DNA of 64,000 nucleotides from Flavobacteriales bacterium (GTDB taxonomy: Bacteria; Bacteroidota; Bacteroidia; Flavobacteriales_D; Sanyastnellaceae), in assembly GCA_022447625.1 (NCBI GenBank), contig JAKVAX010000018.1, forward strand, positions 1 to 64,000, given 5' to 3'. This document shows, in pieces, positions 8,414-16,976 of this stretch. Numbering within the stretch: position 1 is the first letter of the stretch; each line of letters starts with the position of its first letter. Position numbers and translations under genes: made by a program. A model generated the notes under the pieces. It was given only the letters and a program-made list of their open reading frames with translations, was not told the origin of the DNA and ran no database searches.

Positions 8414-10150
8414 ATGCAGTTATCCATCTCAGACTGGTCGATCATTATCGGCTTCTTTCTTATTTCATTAATCATCGGTGTGCTATCGATGCGACGCGCA
8501 GGAAGCAGCGCTGCAGAGTTCTTTCTTTCAGGTAGAAACATGCCCTGGTGGCTGCTCGGAGTTTCGATGGTGGCCACTACCTTTTCAGCTGACACACCCA
8601 ACCTGGTTGCAGATCTTGTCAGACAAAATGGAGTAAGTGGTAACTGGGCATGGTGGGCGTTTTTGCTCACGGGTATGCTGACGGTATTTGTCTACGCCCG
8701 CTTATGGCGACGCAGCGGTGTTATGACTGACATCGAGTTCTACGAGCTTCGTTACAGTGGTAAGGAAGCATCTTTCTTACGTGGCTTTAGAGCGATTTAC
8801 TTAGGTGTGTTCTTTAATGTTGTGATCATGGCCACCGTATGTTTAGCGGCCGTGAAAATAGGGAGTGTTCTGCTTGGTCTAGCGCCTTGGAAAACGCTTC
8901 TGTTAGCTTCTGTGGTGACTGTCATCTATAGCGCGCTTGGAGGAATACGTAGCGTGATTTTGACTGATTTCGTGCAGTTCATTTTGGCAATGATAGGTTC
9001 TGTTGGAGCAGCAATTGTCATTGTCAACCTGCCTGAAGTGGGCGGGTTAGACGCCATGTTATCCCATGAAAACGTCAAGCCTTCCTTGGATTTGATTCCT
9101 TCTTGGGATGATAAAGAGACCTTCATCATGGTCTTTTTGATTCCTATTGCAGTACAATGGTGGAGTGTTTGGTACCCAGGAGCGGAACCAGGAGGAGGTG
9201 GATATGTGGCTCAGCGTATGCTTTCTGCAAAAGACGAAGACCATGCTTTAGGGGCCACCTTCTTATTCAATATTGCTCACTATGCACTTCGTCCGTGGCC
9301 ATGGATTTTGATTGCCTTAGCTTCGATGATTGTATTTCCTCAGTTGAGCGACATCCAAGCAGCCTTTCCGAATGTTGATAGCGATGTGATCGGTGATGAC
9401 CTAGCGTACTCAGCAATGTTGACATATCTACCTCATGGATTGTTAGGACTGGTTGTTGCCTCACTGATTGCAGCATTCATGAGTACTATTTCTACTCACC
9501 TCAACTGGGGAGCAAGCTACATTGTGAATGATTTCTATCTCCGATTCGTTGACCCTGAAGCGTCTGATAAGAAGCAGGTGAATGTTGGACGGATTTCCAC
9601 GGTAGTACTGATGGTATTTGCGGCATTATTGTCTTATAAAATTGGAACAGCGAGTGCTGGGTTCAATGTATTGTTACAGATTGGAGCGGGTACGGGATTG
9701 ATCTTCATCCTTCGTTGGTTCTGGTGGCGAATCAACGCCTACACTGAGCTGACGGGTATGATCGCGTCATTCGTTTACGCGATTGCCATGCTTTTCTTTG
9801 ATCACAACTTAGCCAGTTACGAAGTGCTTGTTATTGGCGTGGTGTTCACCACTATTTGTTGGTTAGTAGCCACCTTCGTGACTAGACCAACCTCAAAGGA
9901 AACCCTCGAGAAATTTTACAACACCGTTAAGCCTTCAGGCAATGGATGGCGCAAGAAATTAGGTGACGATATCGCTCCAGCTCAAGGTAAGTTACCCCGC
10001 CAAATTTTGAGTATGGTCATTGGAACCTTCTTGGTTTATGCCGTGCTTTTTGGATTCGGAAAGCTACTTTACGGTGAGAAGATGTTGGCCGTTGTCCTTC
10101 TGGCTTTTTCAGCTATTGCTGGAATGGTGTTGGTACGTTTGAACCGGTAA
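8414..10150 (+). CDS. Sodium:solute symporter (SSS family)
   Basis: The protein has 578 residues from the ATG at 8414. A TTG three codons upstream is possible but less likely. It is highly hydrophobic, with about 13-14 membrane segments. Family marks are the first helix start (DWSIIIGFFLISLIIGVLSMRR), FFLSGRNMPWWLLG and TFSADTPNLV in TM2, and GGIRSVILTDFVQF, the usual SSS signature region. The substrate cannot be read from sequence and could be a sugar, amino acid or nucleoside. Its stop abuts that of the convergent hydroxyacyl-CoA dehydrogenase. Two inverted repeats precede it. Confidence 0.9.
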   Translation: MQLSISDWSIIIGFFLISLIIGVLSMRRAGSSAAEFFLSGRNMPWWLLGVSMVATTFSADTPNLVADLVRQNGVSGNWAWWAFLLTGMLTVFVYARLWRRSGVMTDIEFYELRYSGKEASFLRGFRAIYLGVFFNVVIMATVCLAAVKIGSVLLGLAPWKTLLLASVVTVIYSALGGIRSVILTDFVQFILAMIGSVGAAIVIVNLPEVGGLDAMLSHENVKPSLDLIPSWDDKETFIMVFLIPIAVQWWSVWYPGAEPGGGGYVAQRMLSAKDEDHALGATFLFNIAHYALRPWPWILIALASMIVFPQLSDIQAAFPNVDSDVIGDDLAYSAMLTYLPHGLLGLVVASLIAAFMSTISTHLNWGASYIVNDFYLRFVDPEASDKKQVNVGRISTVVLMVFAALLSYKIGTASAGFNVLLQIGAGTGLIFILRWFWWRINAYTELTGMIASFVYAIAMLFFDHNLASYEVLVIGVVFTTICWLVATFVTRPTSKETLEKFYNTVKPSGNGWRKKLGDDIAPAQGKLPRQILSMVIGTFLVYAVLFGFGKLLYGEKMLAVVLLAFSAIAGMVLVRLNR

Positions 10151-11311
10151 TCAAGAAAGGAATTTCTTCCCTTCTCGAGCCATCTTGCGAAGAATTGGAG
10201 AGCAACGGTAACGATCTTCGTGGTATTCGTGGTATAGGCCGTCGAGTGTCTCAACACAATGGTTGATACCTTTTTCGTCAGCCCAAGCAAGCAAACCTTT
10301 AGGGTAGTTAACTCCTTTTGTCATCGCCAAGTCGATGTCTTCTTTGGACGCGATATTCAAATGCAGGGCATCAGCTGCTTCATTGATGAGCATTACCAAG
10401 ATGCGCCAAAGGATCATTTCACCGAGCTCTTTGTCTTTCGTTGGTTCTGGTTGTACAGCGCCTTCAGCGTATTCGTAGTAACCACGTCCAGATTTTCTAC
10501 CATACCAACCTGCTTCGAAATGACGCTTTTGAGTGAATGAAGGTTTGTATCGCGGGTCATAGTAGAAGGCTGCGAAAACGCTCTCAGTAACCGCGTAGTT
10601 CACATCGTTCCCGATGAAGTCCATCAATTGGAATGGCCCCATTCGGAATCCTCCCATATCGCGCATGGCCCAGTCAATGGTAGCGAAATCAGCAAAGCCT
10701 TCTTCATAGATTCGAAGCGCTTCTCCGTAGAACGGACGAGCAACGCGATTCACAATGAATCCAGGTGTGTCTTTGGCAATTACCGTGACTTTCTTCCATG
10801 AATCGATGAGCGCTTTTGAAGACGCCAGTACTTCTGGATCCGTCTGAACCGCAGGAATAATTTCAACCAAAGGCATCAATGGTGCAGGGTTGAAGAAGTG
10901 AATTCCGAGTACGCGATGAGAGAGCTTAACCGATGCGGCGATGGCTGCAATGGAAAGAGAAGAGGTATTACTAGCCAAGACACAATCCTCGGCAACAACG
11001 CCTTCAAGTGTCTCGAAAACCTGCTTCTTAATATCGAGTCGTTCGATGATTGCTTCGATGATTAATCCGCAAGGAGCGAAGTCGTTGAGCTCAGTTGTGT
11101 ATTTGATTCTACCCTGAATTGCTTCCGCGCTAGCGTTATCAAGCTTACCTTTTTCAACCAAACGAGCCATAATCTTAGCAAGTTTGATTTTGCTTTTATC
11201 TAAAACGTCAGTGCTTGTGTCTGAAAGCACAACTTGATGTCCGTTCTGCGCCGCTACTTGGGCAATTCCAGAACCCATGGCTCCGGCACCTACAACTCCA
11301 ATGGTCTTCAT
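10151..11311 (-). CDS. 3-hydroxyacyl-CoA dehydrogenase (3-hydroxybutyryl-CoA type)
   Basis: The protein has 386 residues. The N-terminus is a Rossmann fold with GAGAMGSGIAQ for NAD binding. The catalytic Ser/His region appears as LASNTSSLSI, and HFFNPAPLMPLVEI is the family signature. Two 3HCDH C-terminal domains follow (residues about 185-280 and 300-380), making it longer than the simple 280-residue enzymes and like PaaH-type proteins. It oxidises 3-hydroxyacyl-CoA in beta-oxidation or aromatic-acid breakdown. It carries one copy of the 13-base motif (11123-11135). Confidence 0.92.
   Translation of the reverse strand: MKTIGVVGAGAMGSGIAQVAAQNGHQVVLSDTSTDVLDKSKIKLAKIMARLVEKGKLDNASAEAIQGRIKYTTELNDFAPCGLIIEAIIERLDIKKQVFETLEGVVAEDCVLASNTSSLSIAAIAASVKLSHRVLGIHFFNPAPLMPLVEIIPAVQTDPEVLASSKALIDSWKKVTVIAKDTPGFIVNRVARPFYGEALRIYEEGFADFATIDWAMRDMGGFRMGPFQLMDFIGNDVNYAVTESVFAAFYYDPRYKPSFTQKRHFEAGWYGRKSGRGYYEYAEGAVQPEPTKDKELGEMILWRILVMLINEAADALHLNIASKEDIDLAMTKGVNYPKGLLAWADEKGINHCVETLDGLYHEYHEDRYRCSPILRKMAREGKKFLS
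11123..11135 (+). repeat. 13-base iterated motif, copy 2
   Basis: Exact TTCCGCGCTAGCG. On the coding strand it gives codons for ASAE, a different reading frame from copy 1. Confidence 0.85.
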
Positions 11312-11419
11312 AGAAAAACTTTGCCGCGAAGTTGGCCCTTTTTTTGGTAGATGAAAAGTGAGATTTAATCGTGAAGAAACTGTGACCGCTCCCCGCTATC
11401 TTCGCTGAAAAGAAATATT

Positions 11420-12124
11420 ATGAAACAGCTACTCTTCATATTCGCTCTTTTGCTAGGTATGACTGCTCAAGCAGATCCTGGTGATGAAATGACCGTGATC
11501 TGGAACCGTGTGCTTAAGCGCCATGTAACCGCTGACGGTAGAGTTGATTACCCAGGTATCAAAGCCGATAAGGAGTTTAGTCAAGTTGTTTCGCTGTTTC
11601 AAAAGCAGACTCCTGACGGTACATGGACCAAGAGCGAGTCACTAGCCTACTGGATGAATGCGTACAACGTATTCGCTATAAAATTGGTAGTAGATCACTA
11701 TCCGGTGAAGTCGATCAATGACATTGACAACCCATGGAAACAGAAATCCATCAAGATCGCTGGCAAGAGCTACAGTCTAGATCAGATTGAAAACGAGATC
11801 ATTCGTCCTACGTTTAAGGATGCCCGTATTCACTTCGGTATCAATTGCGCCAGTGAATCTTGTCCGCCGATTTCTCGAACTGCTTTCACGGGAACAAACG
11901 TGAATAGCGAACTCGACAGACTGGCTCGCGCATTTATGAAAGACACCAAGAGAAACAAGTTTCAAGAGAGCTCAGCTCAAGTATCTAAGATCTTTGACTG
12001 GTTTAGCGTTGATTTTGAGAAGGAGGGAGGCGTCATTGCTTTCATGAAGAAACATGGAGCGAACATAGAAAATGGTGCTAACTTGAGCTACTTAGACTAC
12101 GATTGGAGTCTCAATTCAAAATGA
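11420..12124 (+). CDS. DUF547 domain protein, exported
   Basis: The protein has 234 residues. A signal peptide ends at GMTAQA. The DUF547 core is recognised by YWMNAYNVFAIKLV, HYPVKSIND and FGINCASESCPPI. The family is widespread in marine Bacteroidota but its reaction is unknown; the conserved Cys pair and Asn/Asp residues suggest an enzyme. It is first in a run of four same-strand genes separated by 7, -8 and 2 bases, so it is probably co-transcribed with the rhodanese and glycosyltransferase genes. Confidence 0.85.
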   Translation: MKQLLFIFALLLGMTAQADPGDEMTVIWNRVLKRHVTADGRVDYPGIKADKEFSQVVSLFQKQTPDGTWTKSESLAYWMNAYNVFAIKLVVDHYPVKSINDIDNPWKQKSIKIAGKSYSLDQIENEIIRPTFKDARIHFGINCASESCPPISRTAFTGTNVNSELDRLARAFMKDTKRNKFQESSAQVSKIFDWFSVDFEKEGGVIAFMKKHGANIENGANLSYLDYDWSLNSK

Positions 12125-12131
12125 ATCCTTC

Positions 12132-12626
12132 ATGACGCGAACGATTTCCATTCTGTTTGCTTTCATCACGCTGAGCATGAGTAGCTGCGCCCAAGACGAG
12201 AATTTCGATGGCATGTTCCAACGCATGACCTCGGGAACTGTAGATGTCATTACCCCTGATTCGCTGCCAACAGACGGCATGGTTTATCTTTTAGATGCCC
12301 GAGAATTGGAAGAGTTCGAGATTTCTCACATACCTGGTGCGCAACACATTGGATATGATGATTTTTCCATGGATAATGTGAAACACATTCCGAGAGACGC
12401 CACGGTGATCGTTTATTGTAGCGTCGGCTACCGAAGTGAAAAGATTGGAGAGAATCTCCAAGAGGCAGGCTATGGCGATATTTACAATCTCTATGGAGGG
12501 ATTTTTCACTGGGTGAACACTGGTAACGAAGTGGAAAACGACGAAGGCGAGAAGACCGAAAAAGTACATACGTACAATAAGAAATGGTCAAAATGGCTTG
12601 AGCGTGGAGAGAAAGTCTATGAGTAA
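12132..12626 (+). CDS. Rhodanese-like sulfurtransferase, exported
   Basis: The protein has 164 residues with a lipoprotein-like or cleavable leader (LFAFITLSMSSCAQ; the Cys could be a lipobox). The single rhodanese domain has the strand YLLDARELEEFEISHIPGA and the catalytic loop VYCSVGYRS with the active cysteine. Likely work is sulfur transfer or thiol chemistry in the periplasm. Its 3' end overlaps the next start by 8 bases. Confidence 0.85.
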   Translation: MTRTISILFAFITLSMSSCAQDENFDGMFQRMTSGTVDVITPDSLPTDGMVYLLDARELEEFEISHIPGAQHIGYDDFSMDNVKHIPRDATVIVYCSVGYRSEKIGENLQEAGYGDIYNLYGGIFHWVNTGNEVENDEGEKTEKVHTYNKKWSKWLERGEKVYE

Positions 12627-13233
12627 ATACTCCATGGCTTTCTTAGCCAAGCGGCCTGAACTGGGCAAGGTCAAGACACGTTTGGCTTCGACAATTGGCC
12701 ATCACAATGCCCTAGAAGTTTACGAGTTCTTATTGGCTAGAACGATTCGCACGCTGGCTGCATGCGACGCTCAAGTATTCACCTTCTTGACAGGTGAAGG
12801 ACTGATTCGTCTTCCGCATGGATTTTTGAAGGCAGAGCAAATCAACGGTGATCTCGGTGAACGCATGTTGGCCGCCTTCATGGAAATGTACGGGGGCAAA
12901 AAGCGACACAAAATGTTGTTGGTAGGTGCAGATATTCCTGGGTTATCTCAAGAAATAATTCAACGTGCCATTGACGTGCTAGATGATCATGACGTGGTGC
13001 TTGGTCCGAGTGAAGACGGTGGCTACTATCTGATCGGTATGACTGAACCACTTGCTCCGCTTTTCATTGGTAAAAAGTGGAGTCATGAAGATGTTTTATC
13101 TGATGCTATCGCTAGCGCGGAATCACTGGGTCGTTCGGTGGCAACGATTGATACATTAAATGATATTGATACATTCGAAGACTTGAAGAGCTCCTTCGTT
13201 TGGAATGAGGTTCAAGCTTTCATCTCACACTAA
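12619..13233 (+). CDS. TIGR04282/DUF2064-family glycosyltransferase-like protein
   Basis: The protein has 204 residues from the ATG at 12619, chosen because it starts right at the family's first motif and has GGAGAG upstream. A start at 12598 would add seven residues inside the preceding gene. It has a GT-A-like fold with FLAKRPELGKVKTRLA, VGADIPGL (metal-binding region) and GPSEDGGYYLIG, all typical of this family of small nucleotidyl- or glycosyltransferases. The substrate is unknown. It contains one 13-base motif (13110-13122). Confidence 0.85.
   Translation: MSKYSMAFLAKRPELGKVKTRLASTIGHHNALEVYEFLLARTIRTLAACDAQVFTFLTGEGLIRLPHGFLKAEQINGDLGERMLAAFMEMYGGKKRHKMLLVGADIPGLSQEIIQRAIDVLDDHDVVLGPSEDGGYYLIGMTEPLAPLFIGKKWSHEDVLSDAIASAESLGRSVATIDTLNDIDTFEDLKSSFVWNEVQAFISH
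13110..13122 (-). repeat. 13-base iterated motif, copy 3
   Basis: Exact copy, plus strand reads CGCTAGCGCGGAA. It encodes ASAE in the glycosyltransferase gene. Confidence 0.85.
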
Positions 13234-13235
13234 TT

Positions 13236-14048
13236 ATGAAGAATCTTAAAGAGACCGTTGCATTTCTTCGTTCACGCGGAATCGATGATGCAGAAGTAGG
13301 TATAGTGCTTGGCACTGGGTTGGGAAACTTGGTAACCAAGATCAAAGTGATCAAAGAGTTGAGCTACAATGTAATTCCGCACTTCCCGATTGCAACCGTA
13401 GAGTTTCACTTCGGAAAACTCATTTATGGCGAACTTGGTGGCAAGAAAGTGCTGGCACTTCAGGGTAGATACCATTACTACGAAGGATACACGATGGAAC
13501 AAGTAGTATTCCCTGTTCGTGTGATGAAGATGCTTGGAGTGAAATACATCTTATTATCAAATGCAGCTGGAGCAATCAACCCCGATATGAAGAAGGGGAG
13601 TTTGATGCTATTAGATGATCATATCAATCTTCAACCAGACAACCCACTCCGTGGACCAAACTATGATGATCTAGGCCCTCGCTTCCCAGATATGAGTGCT
13701 CCATATGATCCCAGCCTCAATGCGAAGATCAAAGAGATCGCGAAGACCAAGGAGATTGACTTAAATGAAGGCGTTTATGTTTCTGTAATGGGACCTAATC
13801 TGGAGACGAGAGCAGAGTACCGTTTCTTGAGAATCATTGGTGCAGACGCAGTAGGAATGTCTACCGTTCCTGAGGTCATTGCATGTAACCACATGGGGGT
13901 GCCTTGTGCCGCCATTAGCGTACTTACAGATGAGTGTGATCCAGACAATCTGAAGCCCGTAGATATTCAAGACATCATTGAGACCGCCGGTAAGGCAGAG
14001 TTATTCTTGACAGCACTTCTTGAGGAATTGGTAGCGAGTTACGGTTGA
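13236..14048 (+). CDS. punA: Purine nucleoside phosphorylase
   Basis: The protein has 270 residues, full length for the trimeric PNP family. Marks are GIVLGTGLGNL (phosphate binding), LQGRYHYYEGY, LLSNAAGAIN, GPNLETRAEYR and AVGMSTVPEVI (base and ribose binding). It splits inosine and guanosine with phosphate to give purine base and ribose-1-phosphate for salvage. It follows the glycosyltransferase by 2 bases. Its 3' end overlaps a small convergent lipoprotein gene by 10 bases. Confidence 0.95.
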   Translation: MKNLKETVAFLRSRGIDDAEVGIVLGTGLGNLVTKIKVIKELSYNVIPHFPIATVEFHFGKLIYGELGGKKVLALQGRYHYYEGYTMEQVVFPVRVMKMLGVKYILLSNAAGAINPDMKKGSLMLLDDHINLQPDNPLRGPNYDDLGPRFPDMSAPYDPSLNAKIKEIAKTKEIDLNEGVYVSVMGPNLETRAEYRFLRIIGADAVGMSTVPEVIACNHMGVPCAAISVLTDECDPDNLKPVDIQDIIETAGKAELFLTALLEELVASYG

Positions 14049-14179
14049 ATAACCGTGTGATCAATCTTCGTCAATTCGATAGATTGGTAAGCAGCGCATT
14101 TCTTTTGAGACTTGCATGAAGTCGCAAGACAAGCAACCACTAGAAGAAGGGCGAGAGAAAAATTTGTTAGGTTTTTCAT
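14039..14179 (-). CDS. Small lipoprotein, 46 residues
   Basis: From the ATG at 14179 the protein reads as a lysine start, a hydrophobic stretch (FSLALLLVVACLATSC) with a lipobox LATSC, then about 25 mature residues rich in K. A second ATG two codons upstream (14185) is an alternative. No family is recognised. Small lipoproteins of this kind are common in Flavobacteriales and are often missed. The overlap with punA is tail to tail. Confidence 0.6.
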   Translation of the reverse strand: MKNLTNFSLALLLVVACLATSCKSQKKCAAYQSIELTKIDHTVIQP

Positions 14180-14305
14180 GAGCATAAAAGTACACCTTTG
14201 GCTTGAATGTTCAACTGCACCTTGCACTTTTCACAAAGTTTTGCCCTGCACAGGTAAAACGCTTGTCGCGGGCAAATTGCATTTTCGTAGCCTTGAAAGA
14301 AAAAC

Positions 14306-14458
14306 ATGAAGCGAAAATGTCTTCAATGTCAAACGGAACTTCAAGGAAGAGCAGATCAGAAGTTTTGCAACGGATGGTGCCGGTCATCATGGCACAATAA
14401 TCAACGACGAATGGCTCGTGTAGAAGAGTTATCTCCTCCGACGCTTCGATCGGCCTGA
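14306..14458 (+). CDS. 50-residue zinc-ribbon-like protein
   Basis: The ATG at 14306 gives a short basic protein with two CxxC/CxxxC knuckles, CLQC near residue 5 and CNGWC near residue 21, followed by RSSWHNNQR. This matches the pattern of the small DUF2116-like zinc-ribbon proteins of Bacteroidota (CxxC-GRxDxKFC-xxxC-YHN). Zinc binding is inferred from the four cysteines. Its last 30 bases overlap the 3' end of the DEAD-box helicase gene on the other strand. Confidence 0.65.
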   Translation: MKRKCLQCQTELQGRADQKFCNGWCRSSWHNNQRRMARVEELSPPTLRSA

Positions 14459-15724
14459 GTTGAACTTATTATTCCCTGGTTTGGGCTTGCGTTTCTTATC
14501 GTGGAAGGCTCCCTTGTAGTTTGGATCTTCCTTGCGCTTTTGATGATCGATTTCGCGCGCTTGTTCTTGCTTCTCCTGTTTTGTCGTCTCCAGTACTTCT
14601 AGATCTTCAGGAAGCTCGACTGAAGGAACTTGCATACGAATGATCCCTTCGATTTTTTTCAAGTGATAAGTCTCAGCAGGATCAACAAAGGTGATGGCTT
14701 TTCCAGCTCTAAATGCTCGACCAGTTCTACCAATGCGGTGCACGTAATCAAGGTAATCTCTTGGAACCGAAAAGTTGATCACGTTACTCACCTCTGTAAT
14801 GTCAATTCCACGAGCTGAAACATCGGTACTCACCAAAATACGTACGTCACCCGTTCGGAAATCGTCCATGGCGTTCAGACGAGAGTTCTGCCCTTTGTTT
14901 GAGTGAATTACACGAACTTCCCCAAGGTCGAGACGATCGAGGTAGCGGGAGATGTTTTCCGCATAGTCTTTGGTGCGGCTGAAGATGATTACTCGCTTGT
15001 ACTCCTCGAAATCTTCAAGGAGCTGAGTAAGCAGATTAAGCTTCGTTCGGAAGTTCGGAACTCGATAGAAAACTTGCTCTACGGTTTCAACTGGTGTTGA
15101 TTCGGGAGTTACCTCCACACGCTGTGGCCAAAGAAGAAATTCTTCGCTCAGCTTTTCAACTCGAGGAGGGAAGGTAGCAGAGAAGAGTAGGTTCTGTCGC
15201 TTTCGCGGAATGACCTCAAGAATTTGACGGAGCTGCGGCATGAAGCCCATATCCATCATTCGGTCAGCTTCGTCCAACACCATGTACTTCAGCTTCTTCA
15301 CCACGATCGATCCCTTCAAGTAGATCTCCATAAATCTTCCTGGAGTTGCGACGATGATGTCACAGCCGGCTTCAACCTCTGCCATTTGGGCTTTAGGACC
15401 AATACCTCCGTACAAACTAACTACACGTAGATCAGTGTAGTTGGCCATGCGACGTGTATGGTCACTCACCTGAATAACAAGCTCCTTCGTAGGAACCAAA
15501 ATCAAGCAGCGAGGATCATTGTCTTGAGCATAGCGAAGATGACCAAGAACAGGCAATACATACGCAGCAGTCTTACCTGTTCCGGTTTGAGCAATACCAA
15601 TGAGGTCTTGCCCACTGCGCACTCTTGGAATGGCTTTTTCCTGGATTTCAGTAGGGGCGGTGATCCCCATATCATCCAGTGCATTCAAGAATTGCCTTTT
15701 TATTCCAAGTTCTTCGAAGTTCAC
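14429..15724 (-). CDS. DEAD-box RNA helicase, RhlE-like
   Basis: The protein has about 431 residues from a GTG at 15724, giving the usual family start NFEELGI. An ATG at 15766 would add 14 residues that look unlike the family and would overlap the divergent gene's start. Helicase motifs: Q-motif (TEIQEKAIP), I AQTGTGKT, II VLDEADRMMD, III SAT, V DVSARGID, VI HRIGRTGR. The C-terminal 60 residues are very basic, as in RhlE/CsdA-type proteins that help ribosome assembly and mRNA turnover. Confidence 0.9.
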   Translation of the reverse strand: MNFEELGIKRQFLNALDDMGITAPTEIQEKAIPRVRSGQDLIGIAQTGTGKTAAYVLPVLGHLRYAQDNDPRCLILVPTKELVIQVSDHTRRMANYTDLRVVSLYGGIGPKAQMAEVEAGCDIIVATPGRFMEIYLKGSIVVKKLKYMVLDEADRMMDMGFMPQLRQILEVIPRKRQNLLFSATFPPRVEKLSEEFLLWPQRVEVTPESTPVETVEQVFYRVPNFRTKLNLLTQLLEDFEEYKRVIIFSRTKDYAENISRYLDRLDLGEVRVIHSNKGQNSRLNAMDDFRTGDVRILVSTDVSARGIDITEVSNVINFSVPRDYLDYVHRIGRTGRAFRAGKAITFVDPAETYHLKKIEGIIRMQVPSVELPEDLEVLETTKQEKQEQAREIDHQKRKEDPNYKGAFHDKKRKPKPGNNKFNSGRSKRRRR

Positions 15725-15728
15725 GACG

Positions 15729-15736
15729 CAAAGGTA
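15729..15736 (-). promoter_or_regulatory. Candidate -7 box of the DEAD-box gene
   Basis: The minus strand reads TACCTTTG, a perfect TAnnTTTG, only 5 bases before the GTG. If used, the mRNA would be nearly leaderless. No clear TTG is seen about 19 bases upstream. Confidence 0.4.
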
Positions 15737-15764
15737 CTCTTTTGAATGTCGTAATTTCGCCTTC

Positions 15765-16976
15765 ATGGAAGCAAGCACCGGAAGCGCAATTGACGTGAAT
15801 GAATTTGATAGCATTCGTCCGTATAGAACTGGCGAATTGCCTGAAGTAATCGAACGCGTTCTAGATCAGCCATCGTTTTTTAAGATAATGAAATACATCT
15901 ACCCTGATCTAGACGAGGCGGATATCAAGGAAATGATGGCTGATATCAAGACGCCAGAGCAATTCCAAGAAGAGATTAGCGGTCCGGCTTTCAAGGTGAT
16001 TACACAAACGACGACTAACGGCCTGTCTATTTCAAACCTTGATCATATTGAACATGGCAAGGCTTACTTGTACTTGAGCAATCACCGAGACATCATTCTC
16101 GATAGTGCTTTATTGAATGTGAGTCTTCTCGAGAAAGGGTATAGCACAACCGAAATCGCCATAGGCGACAACCTTCTTCGACATCAGCTGATTCACGATC
16201 TCGTGCGCTTGAACAAGAGCTTCATAGTCAACCGTAGCGTGAATCCGAAAGAGATGTTGGCTTCAAGCAAGCGTTTAGGCAACTACATCCACAAGACCGT
16301 CCGTGAAGATGAAACCTCGATTTGGATCGCGCATAAAGAAGGTCGTTCCAAAGATGGAGATGATCGCACCGCATCTGGGCTATTGAAAATGTTAGTTAGC
16401 GGAACGGATGAATCTATTGATGAGGCATTGAGCGCCCTGAACATTGTGCCTATGGTGGTGAGCTATGAATATGATCCATGTGACATTTTCAAAGCTAATG
16501 AATTGATGGCTGTTCGCGAACATGGCAGTTATAACAAGCGTGAAGGTGAAGATTATATGAGTGCCTTGGCAGGTATCACGGGCCACAAGGGAAGAGTGAA
16601 CATTGCTATTGGAAGAAAGCTAGAACGATCATTAGAACGTCTTCCAGCTGACGCACCGAAGAATGAACTCTATAAATTGCTTTCTCAGGAAATTGACCGC
16701 AGAATGCACCTGATGTATAAGCTGTGGCCAACCAACTACATTGCCTATGATATTCTCCATGGGACAAGAGAGCACAATCGCCATTATACCAAGCTTCACC
16801 GTATCGCCTTTCGCAATTACATACGCGGACGTATCGTGAAGTTGTTATTGATGCGAAAGGGAGGAGGAATATTGAAACGCGAAGGCTTTATTCGGCAAGC
16901 TAGAGAAGTCATGCTTCAGATGTATGCGAACCCAGTGGTTAACCAACGTGACGCTTCAGAAGAGCCTGTTTATTAA
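15765..16976 (+). CDS. Glycerolipid acyltransferase (PlsB/PlsC-like)
   Basis: The protein has 403 residues from the ATG at 15765. Earlier in-frame starts run antisense to the helicase gene and are unlikely. The acyltransferase block I NHRDIILD (HxxxxD type) lies near residue 106, block II is IGDNLLRHQLIHDLVR with VNRS, and block III is AHKEGRSKDGDD. It fits the glycerol-3-phosphate or 1-acylglycerol-3-phosphate acyltransferases of phospholipid synthesis. No membrane helix is obvious, so it is likely membrane-associated. The stop overlaps the convergent methyltransferase stop by 4 bases. Confidence 0.8.
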   Translation: MEASTGSAIDVNEFDSIRPYRTGELPEVIERVLDQPSFFKIMKYIYPDLDEADIKEMMADIKTPEQFQEEISGPAFKVITQTTTNGLSISNLDHIEHGKAYLYLSNHRDIILDSALLNVSLLEKGYSTTEIAIGDNLLRHQLIHDLVRLNKSFIVNRSVNPKEMLASSKRLGNYIHKTVREDETSIWIAHKEGRSKDGDDRTASGLLKMLVSGTDESIDEALSALNIVPMVVSYEYDPCDIFKANELMAVREHGSYNKREGEDYMSALAGITGHKGRVNIAIGRKLERSLERLPADAPKNELYKLLSQEIDRRMHLMYKLWPTNYIAYDILHGTREHNRHYTKLHRIAFRNYIRGRIVKLLLMRKGGGILKREGFIRQAREVMLQMYANPVVNQRDASEEPVY

